A DNA stretch of 18,934 nucleotides from Caryophanales bacterium UBA782 (GCA_002296455.1 DBJG01000072.1:263-19196), one strand, 5' to 3'; positions 7,634 through 15,153 are shown, numbered from the stretch's first letter. The notes: a model not told the origin generated them from the sequence alone. Made by a program: numbers and translations.

Positions 7634-8522
7634 AATGGTTCAAATACGAAATGGCAGAAGCACTAGCAATGGCCCCATCGCTAGCGGAGGTGACAACCTG
7701 ACGCAACTTTTTGGCACGAATATCGCCAATCGCGAACAAGCCTTTGACACCGCTATTCATCCCTTCATCCGTGACAATAAAGTCATGATCGGTCTTAATG
7801 GGAAGAGAGGAGAGGAAACGAGAAGCGGCCTTTTCGCCTTGAAGTGGGAAAACGGCGGAAATGGGAAGGGAAATCTCTTTCCCGTTTAGCGTATAAACAA
7901 GCGCTTCGACTTTCGTTTTGCCTTCAATACGTTCGATAGAAGCACCCGCAATCATTTTTACATTGGAATGAGAAGAGAGCTCTGGAGAATCCTTACGGAA
8001 TCTACTGGAAAGGAATAAATAAACCTCATCGCTTAACGAAGATAAATAAGCGGCTTCCGCGTAGGCTTTATCGCTATCGCCAATAACGGCCATTGGGAGT
8101 CCATGAAAGAAGCGCCCATCGCAAGTTGCACAATAAGAAACGCCTTTGTGGAGAAATTCTTTTTCGCCTTTAATGGTTGGGACATTAGTAAGCCCAGTAG
8201 CGACAATCACACATTTTGCCGCAAAAGTCTCTTCTTCCGTTGAAACATGAAAAAGATCATTCTCCTTTGTGAGCAGATTCACCGCACCGTACTGGGCTTG
8301 GATCCCATAACGAGACGCTCCTTCAACAAAGTTTTTCGCAAGTTCAAAGCCATTAGTAGAGGGGAAGCCCGGGTAATTGTCGATTTTTGGAATTGTGAGC
8401 AATTTGCCGCCAGGCGCGTCTTTATCTAACAAAAGAACGCTGCGGTTCGCTCTTCCTAAATATAAGGCAGCAGTAAGTCCCGCAGGACCAGCACCGATAA
8501 TAATTACATCAAAAACGCGCAT
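7623..8522 (-). CDS. trxB: Thioredoxin reductase-like flavoprotein with degenerate NADPH site
   Basis: The 299-residue product has the thioredoxin reductase fold order. The FAD dinucleotide motif GAGPAG is at 10-15, APGGK at 36-40, the redox CATC (Cys131/Cys134) in YCATCDG, and the second FAD motif GDIRAKKLRQVV near the C-terminus. In the inserted NADPH domain the usual GGGNTA is GDSDKA (148-153), and the HRR that binds the 2'-phosphate is LSS (171-173). NADPH use is therefore doubtful. Ferredoxin-linked thioredoxin reductases of clostridia also lack these motifs, and this genome has pyruvate:ferredoxin oxidoreductase, so ferredoxin may be the donor (inference). AGGAGA lies 5-6 nt before the ATG. 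It is first in a trxB-whiA-xre unit. Confidence 0.88.
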   Translation of the reverse strand: MRVFDVIIIGAGPAGLTAALYLGRANRSVLLLDKDAPGGKLLTIPKIDNYPGFPSTNGFELAKNFVEGASRYGIQAQYGAVNLLTKENDLFHVSTEEETFAAKCVIVATGLTNVPTIKGEKEFLHKGVSYCATCDGRFFHGLPMAVIGDSDKAYAEAAYLSSLSDEVYLFLSSRFRKDSPELSSHSNVKMIAGASIERIEGKTKVEALVYTLNGKEISLPISAVFPLQGEKAASRFLSSLPIKTDHDFIVTDEGMNSGVKGLFAIGDIRAKKLRQVVTSASDGAIASASAISYLNHYGK

Positions 8523-8564
8523 AGTTCTCTCCTACGATAAGTGTACTTTAATTGTGCGCAAAAC

Positions 8565-8593
8565 GAAAAAGAAAAGGAAGCATTACGCTTCCT
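8565..8593 (-). terminator. Terminator overlapping the lgt stop codon
   Basis: The minus strand shows AGGAAGC, loop GTAAT, GCTTCCT, then TTTTCTTTTT. The first stem arm encodes the last lgt codons and the loop contains the TAA stop. It separates uvrA-lgt from trxB-whiA-xre, so the latter probably has its own promoter in 8530-8565; I see only weak candidates (TACACT near 8541-8546). Confidence 0.75.
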
Positions 8594-10409
8594 CTTCGCT
8601 ATTTTTTCTTTTTGGCATGGGGGCTAATGGCCGTATTGGGCGGAACGTCATTAAATAATCGACCGCGAGCGTCGCGCTCCAAGCGGCAAATCCGATGAAA
8701 AGGAAGAAACCGTAACTGAGTGAATAAGTAATCGGGTTCCCTTCTTCCGTCATAAGAGCTAAATTGGAGGTAAGACCTTTTCCGAATAAGAAGAAGCAAA
8801 TACCTAGAATGAACAAAGAAGCGCCAATCGTCGCAGCGATTTTCGATTCTTTTTCTTTCTTTTTCGTCGCATATATCATTGTTGCTACCATCGCAATCAC
8901 GCCGAGGATCACAATGATGAAGCCTGCAAGTAGAAGCGGGACTTTTCCTTGGAAGAGAACTTCGAATCCCGTATAGGTGTTTAACAAAGAAGCATTGTTA
9001 TTCCCGTCCGTATATCCACCACTCCACGAAGGAAGGAAGAGGAAGAAAACCGCTAGAAGCGTGATCGATACACTCGCTAGAGGCAAAGCAAACGCCTTGT
9101 GGTTCTCGTTTTTCTTATAGTAATCATAGAAATGGAAATAGGAGCATAAGGCAAGGCCAATCACGATATAAATGAGGGAATTGCAAATGCTCCAAGCATT
9201 ATCTGCGCCCATGTTGAATGAAGCATTTCTCATTGGTTCCATGATGACGCGAACAATGCCGTACCAAATGAAATAGAAACCGGTCAAGTCACCACGGACA
9301 AGGTATTTTTTTAGGCCTTTTCCTAGTAAATACGCGATGATGAAATAGCCAGCGATATTGAAGACGCTTTCGATGAGGAAAAGAGGAACATTCATCATTC
9401 CCGCTGCTAAAAAACGACCCGTATAGCCATCAAAATGCATTTGATTGCGAATCCAAGATGGAAGCCACATCCAGCCAGATTCAGATACGGTCTGACCATA
9501 CACTTCATTATTGAAGAAATTGCCCCATCTGCCGATTGCCTGAGCCAAAAGAATAGCGGGCACGCACGCATCCATCGTAAAGCGAGGATCGCAATATTTA
9601 CGGGCGAATTTGATCAATAGATACCCGGCAAGCACCCCTGCTACCGCGCCACCTAAAATCGTTAATCCACCATCCCAAATCGCAAAGGGGTTCCCTTTCC
9701 CGTTCGCGAATTCGCGCTCAAAATTGCCTACGACATACCAAACGCGTGCCCCGATAATACCCGCAGGAAAAGCGATAAGAATCACGATATCAAGAAGCCC
9801 ATGTCGCTTATATTCCTTAAACATGATGCGGTCTGCCACGAAATAAGAGACAAGTGCCCCGCTGACGATGATCACGCCATACCACGCCAAATGGAAATCC
9901 CCAGATTTTGTGCGCTGAGCCGCGCTCACCCAATAGAGGCCGTCTTTGCCAATCGCAAAGCCACTTACAAGTGGATAAGTGAGCCATGGGGATAATCCTT
10001 CCATGAAAATCAAAAAGCCAGCCAAGGTCGAGGCAATGGAAATATAGAAAACAAAATTCAGCTCTTTGGATAAAGAAGCGTCGCGTTTTTCTTTTTTTGT
10101 GCGGATAATGGCGCTTGCAATCAATAAGCTCGCACTCGCGCCAAAAAGGAAAAGGCCGAACAAAAATAAGCTCATCGTTAAGGCACGGTTGTTAACCCAT
10201 TCTTCGTGAATAAGGTAAGTGCCTAATCCTGATAATAAGCTCGCTACGCCAATCGCGGACGCAAACAGATAAAACCGTTTTCGATCTTCTTTCGTAAACG
10301 CCTTTTGGGAAAGGCGATGGACGAATTCATGAATGAATTTGCCAAAATAGAAGGAAAGAGCAACCACAAGAAGTGGCCCAAGAATTTGTAAAATGATGCC
10401 AATAACCAT
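8583..10409 (-). CDS. lgt: Prolipoprotein diacylglyceryl transferase with extra N- and C-terminal membrane domains
   Basis: Lgt moves diacylglyceryl from phosphatidylglycerol to the lipobox cysteine of prolipoproteins. The core (about 140-400) shows AWYG (175-178), IGARVWYV (219-226), IWDGGLTILGG (244-254), the family hallmark GRWGNFFNNEVYG (293-305, with the essential Arg294), PLFLIES and the C-terminal R-V-I-M-E-P-M-R. The protein is 608 residues, about twice the normal 260-300. An N-terminal extension (1-139) adds about four hydrophobic segments, and a C-terminal one (400-608) adds about five plus a Lys/Glu-rich tail. I do not recognise either extension. The ATG has AGGA 10 nt upstream and lies 12 nt after the uvrA stop, as in other Firmicutes. 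The lipoprotein at 3921-5102 is a likely substrate. Confidence 0.92.
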   Translation of the reverse strand: MVIGIILQILGPLLVVALSFYFGKFIHEFVHRLSQKAFTKEDRKRFYLFASAIGVASLLSGLGTYLIHEEWVNNRALTMSLFLFGLFLFGASASLLIASAIIRTKKEKRDASLSKELNFVFYISIASTLAGFLIFMEGLSPWLTYPLVSGFAIGKDGLYWVSAAQRTKSGDFHLAWYGVIIVSGALVSYFVADRIMFKEYKRHGLLDIVILIAFPAGIIGARVWYVVGNFEREFANGKGNPFAIWDGGLTILGGAVAGVLAGYLLIKFARKYCDPRFTMDACVPAILLAQAIGRWGNFFNNEVYGQTVSESGWMWLPSWIRNQMHFDGYTGRFLAAGMMNVPLFLIESVFNIAGYFIIAYLLGKGLKKYLVRGDLTGFYFIWYGIVRVIMEPMRNASFNMGADNAWSICNSLIYIVIGLALCSYFHFYDYYKKNENHKAFALPLASVSITLLAVFFLFLPSWSGGYTDGNNNASLLNTYTGFEVLFQGKVPLLLAGFIIVILGVIAMVATMIYATKKKEKESKIAATIGASLFILGICFFLFGKGLTSNLALMTEEGNPITYSLSYGFFLFIGFAAWSATLAVDYLMTFRPIRPLAPMPKRKNSEEEA

Positions 10410-10421
10410 AACGCTATTATC

Positions 10422-13280
10422 CTACTCCTCATATTGACCTTTGTCTTTTGCTTCTTGAAGCACTTTCTTTAGATATTGCCCCGTATAGGAAGCCGTGACC
10501 TCGCTTACTTCTTCCGGTGTGCCAGTCGCGATGATGCTTCCGCCCCTATTTCCACCTTCAGGGCCGATATCAATAATGTAATCGGCGACTTTGATAATGT
10601 CGAGATTGTGTTCAATGACAATGACGGTGTCGCCGTGATCCACAAGCGAAGAAAGCACGCGAATAAGGCGTTTTACGTCATCGGTGTGGAGGCCGGTTGT
10701 CGGCTCATCAAGGACATAAATCGTTTTTCCCGTCGGACGTCTTTGCAACTCATTGGCGAGTTTGACGCGCTCCGCCTCTCCTCCTGAAAGAGTGGTCGCG
10801 GCTTGCCCGAGCTTAATGTAACCAAGCCCGACGTCGTATAGCGTTTTGATGGAATGATAAATTTTTGGGCGATTTTCAAAGAAATGCATCGCTTCCTCGA
10901 TACGCATTTCAAGCACATCGTAAATCGATTTTCCTTTGTATAGGCAAGAGAGCGTTTCTTCGTTATAGCGTTTCCCGTTGCATTCATCGCATTTAACATA
11001 AACGTCGGGGAGGAAGTTCATAGGGACGTAAGTCACCCCCGCGCCTTGGCATTTCTCGCATCTTCCGCCTGGAACGTTAAAAGAAAATCTTCCTTTGTCA
11101 AAGCCCCGGGCTCTCGCTTCTTCCGTTTCGGCAAATAGTGCGCGGATATCATCGAAAACCTTGACGTATGTCGCAGGATTACTCCGTGGGGTGCGGCCAA
11201 TTGGCTCTTGGGAGATATTCACCAGTTTGTCGATATTCTCTAATCCAGCCAAAGAAGAGTAAGCGCCAGGGAATGTTTCATTACCCGAAAGCTTCTTTTG
11301 AATCGCTTTTACGAGTGTTTCGTTGATAAGAGAGGACTTCCCTGAGCCAGATACGCCCGTGACAACGATGAATTTGCCTAATGGGAAGGTGACATTCACG
11401 TTTTTGAGGTTATGGCAGCGAGCGCCTTTTAGGATAATCTTTTTGCCATTTCCTTTTCTCCGCTTCTTCGGGATGGGGATATAAGCGCGACCTGATAAAT
11501 AAGCCCCTGTCACGGAAGCAGGGCAATTCTCAACCTCTTTTTCCGTGCCGCTTACGACGATATTTCCACCATGCACCCCCGCACCAGGTCCGACATCGAC
11601 CATATAATCGCTCGCTCTCATCGTGTCTTCGTCATGTTCCACGACAATGAGAGTGTTGCCTAAGTCTCTCATTTCTTTCAAAGTCGAAATGAGTTTCGCG
11701 TTATCTCTTTGGTGAAGGCCGATAGAAGGCTCATCGAGGACATAAAGAACGCCAGAAAGGCGACTTCCAATCTGCGTAGCAAGGCGAATGCGTTGACTCT
11801 CGCCCCCAGACAAAGTCATCGCTAGTCGCGATAAAGTAAGATAATCAAGCCCGACATCGCTTAAAAACTTCGCGCGATGATAGATTTCTTTTAATACGAG
11901 ATCAGCGATTTTTCTTTCATTTTCGCTTAATTTCTCTTTGGTTTCTTGCGTCCAAATTAGAAGGCGATCGATTGGTAAACACGTAACTTCATATATATTG
12001 AGCCCATTGACTCTGACGGAAAGAGCTTTTTCGTTGAGCCGCGCGCCATGGCAAGTCTCGCATTCGCTATCGCGCATAAACGATTCATAGTAATCGAACA
12101 TCCATTTGGATGTCGTATTCGCGTAAAGGCGCTCAATCTTGGTTTTCACCCCTTCCAAAACGCCACGTTTATGCATGATATTACCACCCGATGTTTTGAT
12201 TTCGCGGACAACTTCATGCTCACTACCATAAAGAATCACATGTTTTTGCTCTTTGCTTAATTCTTTCCAAGGAACATCGTAAGGAATACGATAAGTATCC
12301 ATCAGAATGCAAAAATCCTGCCATTCGATATTAGAAGTGCCCACGACGTTTTTGAAATAGCGAATCGCGCCTTCATTGATTGTTTTGTTCGGATCTGGCA
12401 CGAGCAAATCTTCGGCGACAGAACGGTTAATTCCTAGTCCTTTACACGCAGGGCAATAACCCATTGGGGCGTTAAATGAGAATAAACGCGGCTCCAGCTT
12501 TGGAACGCTAAATCCACATTCAGGGCACGTATGGTTACTCGAAACAAGACGCTCTCCGTTTGAAGCAAGAATGATAATCTCCCCATGCCCTTGGTCTAAA
12601 GCGAGCGCAACATCGTCGCTCACCCGGCTACGGATTCCCTCTTTCATCACGAGGCGGTCAATCACCAAATCGATGTCGTGACGTTTGTTTTTCTCTAACT
12701 CAGGTACCTCGTCTAGTAGCATCATCGTTTTATCGACTCGCACGCGGGCGAAACCAGCTTTTTTCAGTTTATCGATAACGGGTTTTTGTGTCCCTTTCTC
12801 CGCACGGACAATCGGAGCGAGAAGCTGAATTTTCTCCCCTTCTTTGTGTTCCATGATGATATCGGTAATCGCCGTTGCGGAAAAAGAAATAATGGGAATA
12901 TTGTGCGTGGGGCAATACGGCACCCCAACACGGGCAAAAAGAAGACGTAGAAAATCATAGATTTCCGTCACCGTTCCTACGGTAGAACGTGGGTTATGAG
13001 ATGTGGTTTTTTGATCGATAGAAATCGCTGGGGACAAACCTTCAATGCTATCGACATCAGGCTTATCGACTCCTCCTAAAAACTGTCGAGCATAAGGAGA
13101 GAGCGATTCGACGTAACGTCTTTGCCCTTCCGCGTAAATTGTGTCAAAAGCGAGTGTGCTCTTGCCACTTCCGCTTAGTCCCGAAAAGACAGTCAATGTA
13201 TTTTTGGGAATGCAGACGTCGATATTTTTGAGATTATTCTCGCGCGCGCCTTTAACAATAATATAATTTCTTGAATCCAT
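10422..13280 (-). CDS. uvrA: Excinuclease ABC subunit A
   Basis: UvrA is the damage-sensing ATPase of nucleotide excision repair, a dimer that loads UvrB. The 952 residues are full length. The first nucleotide-binding domain has Walker A GLSGSGKST (34-42), a CPEC...CPAC zinc module near 245-280, signature LSGGE near 490 and Walker B VLDEPSIGLH. The second has Walker A GVSGSGKSS near 640, a CEKC...CDEC zinc module near 740-765, LSGGE near 832 and VLDEPTTGLH. The ATG at 13280 is the only usual start codon before an in-frame stop upstream. No Shine-Dalgarno precedes it, and a TATAAT lies 7 nt before the ATG, so the mRNA may be leaderless. Confidence 0.98.
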   Translation of the reverse strand: MDSRNYIIVKGARENNLKNIDVCIPKNTLTVFSGLSGSGKSTLAFDTIYAEGQRRYVESLSPYARQFLGGVDKPDVDSIEGLSPAISIDQKTTSHNPRSTVGTVTEIYDFLRLLFARVGVPYCPTHNIPIISFSATAITDIIMEHKEGEKIQLLAPIVRAEKGTQKPVIDKLKKAGFARVRVDKTMMLLDEVPELEKNKRHDIDLVIDRLVMKEGIRSRVSDDVALALDQGHGEIIILASNGERLVSSNHTCPECGFSVPKLEPRLFSFNAPMGYCPACKGLGINRSVAEDLLVPDPNKTINEGAIRYFKNVVGTSNIEWQDFCILMDTYRIPYDVPWKELSKEQKHVILYGSEHEVVREIKTSGGNIMHKRGVLEGVKTKIERLYANTTSKWMFDYYESFMRDSECETCHGARLNEKALSVRVNGLNIYEVTCLPIDRLLIWTQETKEKLSENERKIADLVLKEIYHRAKFLSDVGLDYLTLSRLAMTLSGGESQRIRLATQIGSRLSGVLYVLDEPSIGLHQRDNAKLISTLKEMRDLGNTLIVVEHDEDTMRASDYMVDVGPGAGVHGGNIVVSGTEKEVENCPASVTGAYLSGRAYIPIPKKRRKGNGKKIILKGARCHNLKNVNVTFPLGKFIVVTGVSGSGKSSLINETLVKAIQKKLSGNETFPGAYSSLAGLENIDKLVNISQEPIGRTPRSNPATYVKVFDDIRALFAETEEARARGFDKGRFSFNVPGGRCEKCQGAGVTYVPMNFLPDVYVKCDECNGKRYNEETLSCLYKGKSIYDVLEMRIEEAMHFFENRPKIYHSIKTLYDVGLGYIKLGQAATTLSGGEAERVKLANELQRRPTGKTIYVLDEPTTGLHTDDVKRLIRVLSSLVDHGDTVIVIEHNLDIIKVADYIIDIGPEGGNRGGSIIATGTPEEVSEVTASYTGQYLKKVLQEAKDKGQYEE

Positions 13281-13287
13281 AGGATTA

Positions 13288-13293
13288 ATTATA
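13288..13293 (-). promoter_or_regulatory. -10 box of uvrA, placed for a leaderless transcript
   Basis: A perfect TATAAT on the minus strand ends 7 nt before the uvrA ATG. The start site would fall on or within a base or two of the ATG. No good -35 is seen 16-18 bp upstream (CTAGGA). The remaining 13294-13507 holds an AAAAGCGCTTTT palindrome (13319-13330) and no gene. I see no LexA-type box. Confidence 0.5.
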
Positions 13294-13507
13294 GATAACG
13301 AGCATCATCTTCCTAGCGAAAAGCGCTTTTAAGAGAAAGTTTTTTGTCTTCCTAAGTATGGAAGCAAGAAAAGAAATGGAATCATGCAAATCCGTTCTCG
13401 AAATAGAATAAAAAACTTTTCGGTGATTACTATATTTTCAAGAAACCAATGAGGTTTCATTCAATTGCTCATCAAGAAAGGAGTGCTTTACTAGTAACGA
13501 AATCATA

Positions 13508-13536
13508 ATGAAAATAAAAATAGACTCATCTATAAT
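13508..13536 (+). promoter_or_regulatory. Promoter of tRNA-Pro
   Basis: The plus strand has ATGAAA (4 of 6 to the -35 consensus, 13508-13513), 17 bp, then a perfect TATAAT (13531-13536). The inferred start is about 13543, 5 nt before the mature tRNA. Confidence 0.6.
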
Positions 13537-13547
13537 ACCGTACGTGT

Positions 13548-13624
13548 CGGGACGTAGCGCAACTTGGTAGCGCGCTTCCTTGGGGTGGAAGAGGTTGTGA
13601 GTTCAAATCTCATCGTTCCGACCA
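13548..13624 (+). tRNA. tRNA-Pro, anticodon GGG
   Basis: The 77-nt cloverleaf is complete. The acceptor stem is CGGGACG/CGTTCCG with one G-U pair, and the D arm GCGC/GCGC. The anticodon stem is CTTCC/GGAAG with loop TTGGGGT, so bases 34-36 (13582-13584) are GGG. The T arm is GTGAG/CTCAT with a TTCAAAT loop, and CCA is encoded. It reads CCC and CCU proline codons. It is the only plus-strand gene in the window, standing alone between uvrA and the ATPase gene. Confidence 0.95.
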
Positions 13625-13637
13625 GTTTCGCTACAAT

Positions 13638-13666
13638 ACCCCCCATAACAAGAGGGGTTTTCTTTT
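13638..13666 (+). terminator. Terminator of tRNA-Pro
   Basis: ACCCC (13638-13642) pairs with GGGGT (13654-13658) over an 11-nt loop, followed by TTTCTTTT. It lies 13 nt after the encoded CCA. Confidence 0.7.
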
Positions 13667-13695
13667 ATCTTTTTTTGTCCAAGATATCTAAGTGC

Positions 13696-13768
13696 GCTGA
13701 AATCGCCAGTTAAGGGTATATTTTTTCGCATTTTAAAAAGTTTTATCCCCTTAAATGCTTATTTCAGC
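13696..13768. repeat. 73-bp imperfect palindrome including direct-repeat copy 1
   Basis: The arms pair as GCTGAAAT (13696-13703) with ATTTCAGC (13761-13768), and TTAAGGG (13710-13716) with CCCTTAA (13748-13754). Two of the six bases between them can also pair, and the A/T core can fold further (TTTTTT with AAAAA). The right arm contains the last codons and stop of the ATPase gene. Copy 2 has a similar but weaker second arm, with GCGAAAATGGC and CTTAAGGGG on the minus strand. Confidence 0.75.
13698..13754 (+). repeat. 57-bp direct repeat, copy 1
   Basis: This 57-bp block is identical, base for base, to 15022-15078. It starts TGAAATCGCCAGTTAAGGG and ends TTTTATCCCCTTAA; after one A/G difference three more bases also match. 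It lies 74 bp past the tRNA-Pro CCA end and ends 4 bp before the stop codon of the ATPase gene. Both copies have the same orientation and are offset by 1324 bp. Confidence 0.95.
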
Positions 13769-14994
13769 AATGAATCCCCAAGCAAAAAATCATCAACGAT
13801 ACGATAACGTATGATTCCTTTTTCTTCTCCCGGGAAGGGATCCATCGAAAGAATATATTTTGGATAATTGTCCTTGATATCTAGTAAAGGTGCGATCTCT
13901 CGCTCGTAGGTTTTGGAGCCTTTCTCACCCATGAGATAGCAGACTTGAATGTAGTAGATTTCGCTTCCTTTTCTAGCAATGAAATCTATCTCCTTATTTC
14001 CCCATTTGCCAACCATCGTTTGATAGCCGCGCAGCGTTAATTCGTGATAAACGACATTTTCAAGCAAAAGACCAAAATCAAGACTTTTTGGATTATTTGA
14101 CGCAAACGTTTTAAAAGAAAGATCGGAAAGATAAGATTTATAAAGCGTCCGTAACGCATTTTTCCCTTTGATGTTGTAGCGATTTACTTTGTCACATATC
14201 TTACTATCGAAGATAAAGGAAACATAGCGTTCGATTGTGCTTTGCTTGGTTTTGATGTTTTCGTTGCGCAAATACATGGCAATCGCTTTTGGCGAAATGG
14301 TTAAGGCGGGGTTAGACGATAAAAAGTCGATGCATTTCCTCAATAGAGGCGCATTTCTAACTTTCGCCTTTTTAAGAATGTCTTTGGATAAGATTTCATC
14401 GATGGTTGAGGAAATATAAAGCATCTTGGATGATTCGTCATTATATTCAAAGCTCTTCGGAAAGCCTCCCCAACGAAGAAAAGTTATAAAATCATCCTTT
14501 TCGATGGCGATTTGATTGAGTTTTTTTAGTTCAATCGATTCGCTATAAGAAAGGGTATGCACGGGTATTTCGATGTATCTCCCTGTCAGCTTCGTGACCA
14601 ATTTCCCACTCAATAGATAAGAATTGCTCCCAGCAATAAAAACGGAGATGCCTTCTTCTCGATAGGCGTTAATGGATGGCTCAAAGTCTTTGATATTTTG
14701 GATTTCGTCGATGAAAAGATAAATGAGCTCATCTTTTTTTGCTTCTTCAATTTTTCGATCGATTGCCTTTTCAAAAGCGTCCGCGCTTACAAGCGATTTG
14801 TAGGGTCTTTTGTCAAGATTAAGAAAAATAATGTTCGAAGGATTGACTCCTTTCTCCAATAGTTCGTCTCTAATTTGCTCCATTAAGGTGGATTTGCCAC
14901 ATCGCCGGACACCCGTAAACACTTTGATAATTTCATTGTCATCGTAAAAGGGTCGTACTTTTGCCAAATAACGTTCACGAATCAATTTTTTCAT
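13759..14994 (-). CDS. AAA+ ATPase with DUF4143 (PD-(D/E)XK-like) C-terminal domain
   Basis: The product is a 411-residue 'ATP-binding protein' of the AAA_14/DUF4143 group. Walker A GVRRCGKST is at 28-36, Walker B LFIDEIQ (D96, E97), and a sensor-type FIAGSNSYLL follows near 120-130. The C-terminal domain carries LLLENVVYHEL and, near 335-350, KEIDFIARKG followed by YYIQVCY, the pattern of PD-(D/E)XK nuclease-like folds. The family is abundant and variably distributed in bacteria; its biological role is not established. I chose the ATG at 14994, with AGGA 6 nt upstream, over a TTG at 15000 that would touch the Shine-Dalgarno. The gene is bracketed by 57-bp direct repeats, which suggests it came in as a unit. 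Confidence 0.9.
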   Translation of the reverse strand: MKKLIRERYLAKVRPFYDDNEIIKVFTGVRRCGKSTLMEQIRDELLEKGVNPSNIIFLNLDKRPYKSLVSADAFEKAIDRKIEEAKKDELIYLFIDEIQNIKDFEPSINAYREEGISVFIAGSNSYLLSGKLVTKLTGRYIEIPVHTLSYSESIELKKLNQIAIEKDDFITFLRWGGFPKSFEYNDESSKMLYISSTIDEILSKDILKKAKVRNAPLLRKCIDFLSSNPALTISPKAIAMYLRNENIKTKQSTIERYVSFIFDSKICDKVNRYNIKGKNALRTLYKSYLSDLSFKTFASNNPKSLDFGLLLENVVYHELTLRGYQTMVGKWGNKEIDFIARKGSEIYYIQVCYLMGEKGSKTYEREIAPLLDIKDNYPKYILSMDPFPGEEKGIIRYRIVDDFLLGDSLLK

Positions 14995-15012
14995 AAGCAA
15001 TCCTGCAAAGCA

Positions 15013-15018
15013 ATTATA
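15013..15018 (-). promoter_or_regulatory. -10 box of the ATPase gene
   Basis: A perfect TATAAT on the minus strand lies 18 nt upstream of the ATPase ATG, just ahead of its AGGA. The matching -35 position falls inside direct-repeat copy 2, where no consensus hexamer is seen. The repeat may thus supply upstream promoter context. Confidence 0.5.
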
Positions 15019-15021
15019 TGA

Positions 15022-15078
15022 TGAAATCGCCAGTTAAGGGTATATTTTTTCGCATTTTAAAAAGTTTTATCCCCTTAA
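15022..15078 (+). repeat. 57-bp direct repeat, copy 2
   Basis: This copy is identical to 13698-13754 and lies 27 bp upstream of the ATPase ATG. TTAAGGG near its left end faces CCCCTTAA at its right end, so it too is an imperfect palindrome. The flanks differ from those of copy 1 except for loosely similar second-arm sequence at 15079-15092. It lies about 30 bp beyond the PFOR terminator. Confidence 0.95.
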
Positions 15079-15109
15079 GTGCCATTTTCGCGATGGAGAA
15101 AGAGAAAAG

Positions 15110-15135
15110 AAAATCGCCACTCTTTCGAATGGCGA
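15110..15135 (-). terminator. Terminator of the PFOR gene
   Basis: The minus-strand transcript forms TCGCCA/TGGCGA with a 10-nt loop, then TTTTCTTTTC. It starts about 20 nt after the PFOR stop. Confidence 0.75.
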
Positions 15136-15153
15136 CTATCTTATCGATTCAGA

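Noticed and set aside
7623..8522. trxB as a decaying pseudogene because of its altered NADPH motifs
   Set aside because: The frame is intact, the FAD and CxxC motifs are perfect, it has a good Shine-Dalgarno and it is overlapped by whiA. Selective change of one domain fits altered electron donor use better.
13449..13508. A 19-codon plus-strand open frame ahead of tRNA-Pro
   Set aside because: It has no Shine-Dalgarno at its start, is very short, and runs up to the tRNA promoter.
13698..15078. Integron cassette with attC sites
   Set aside because: Size, palindromy and a repeat on each side of one gene are reminiscent, but the arms (TTAAGGG/CCCCTTAA) do not fit the GTTRRRY/RYYYAAC core sites, there is no integrase, and there is only one gene.
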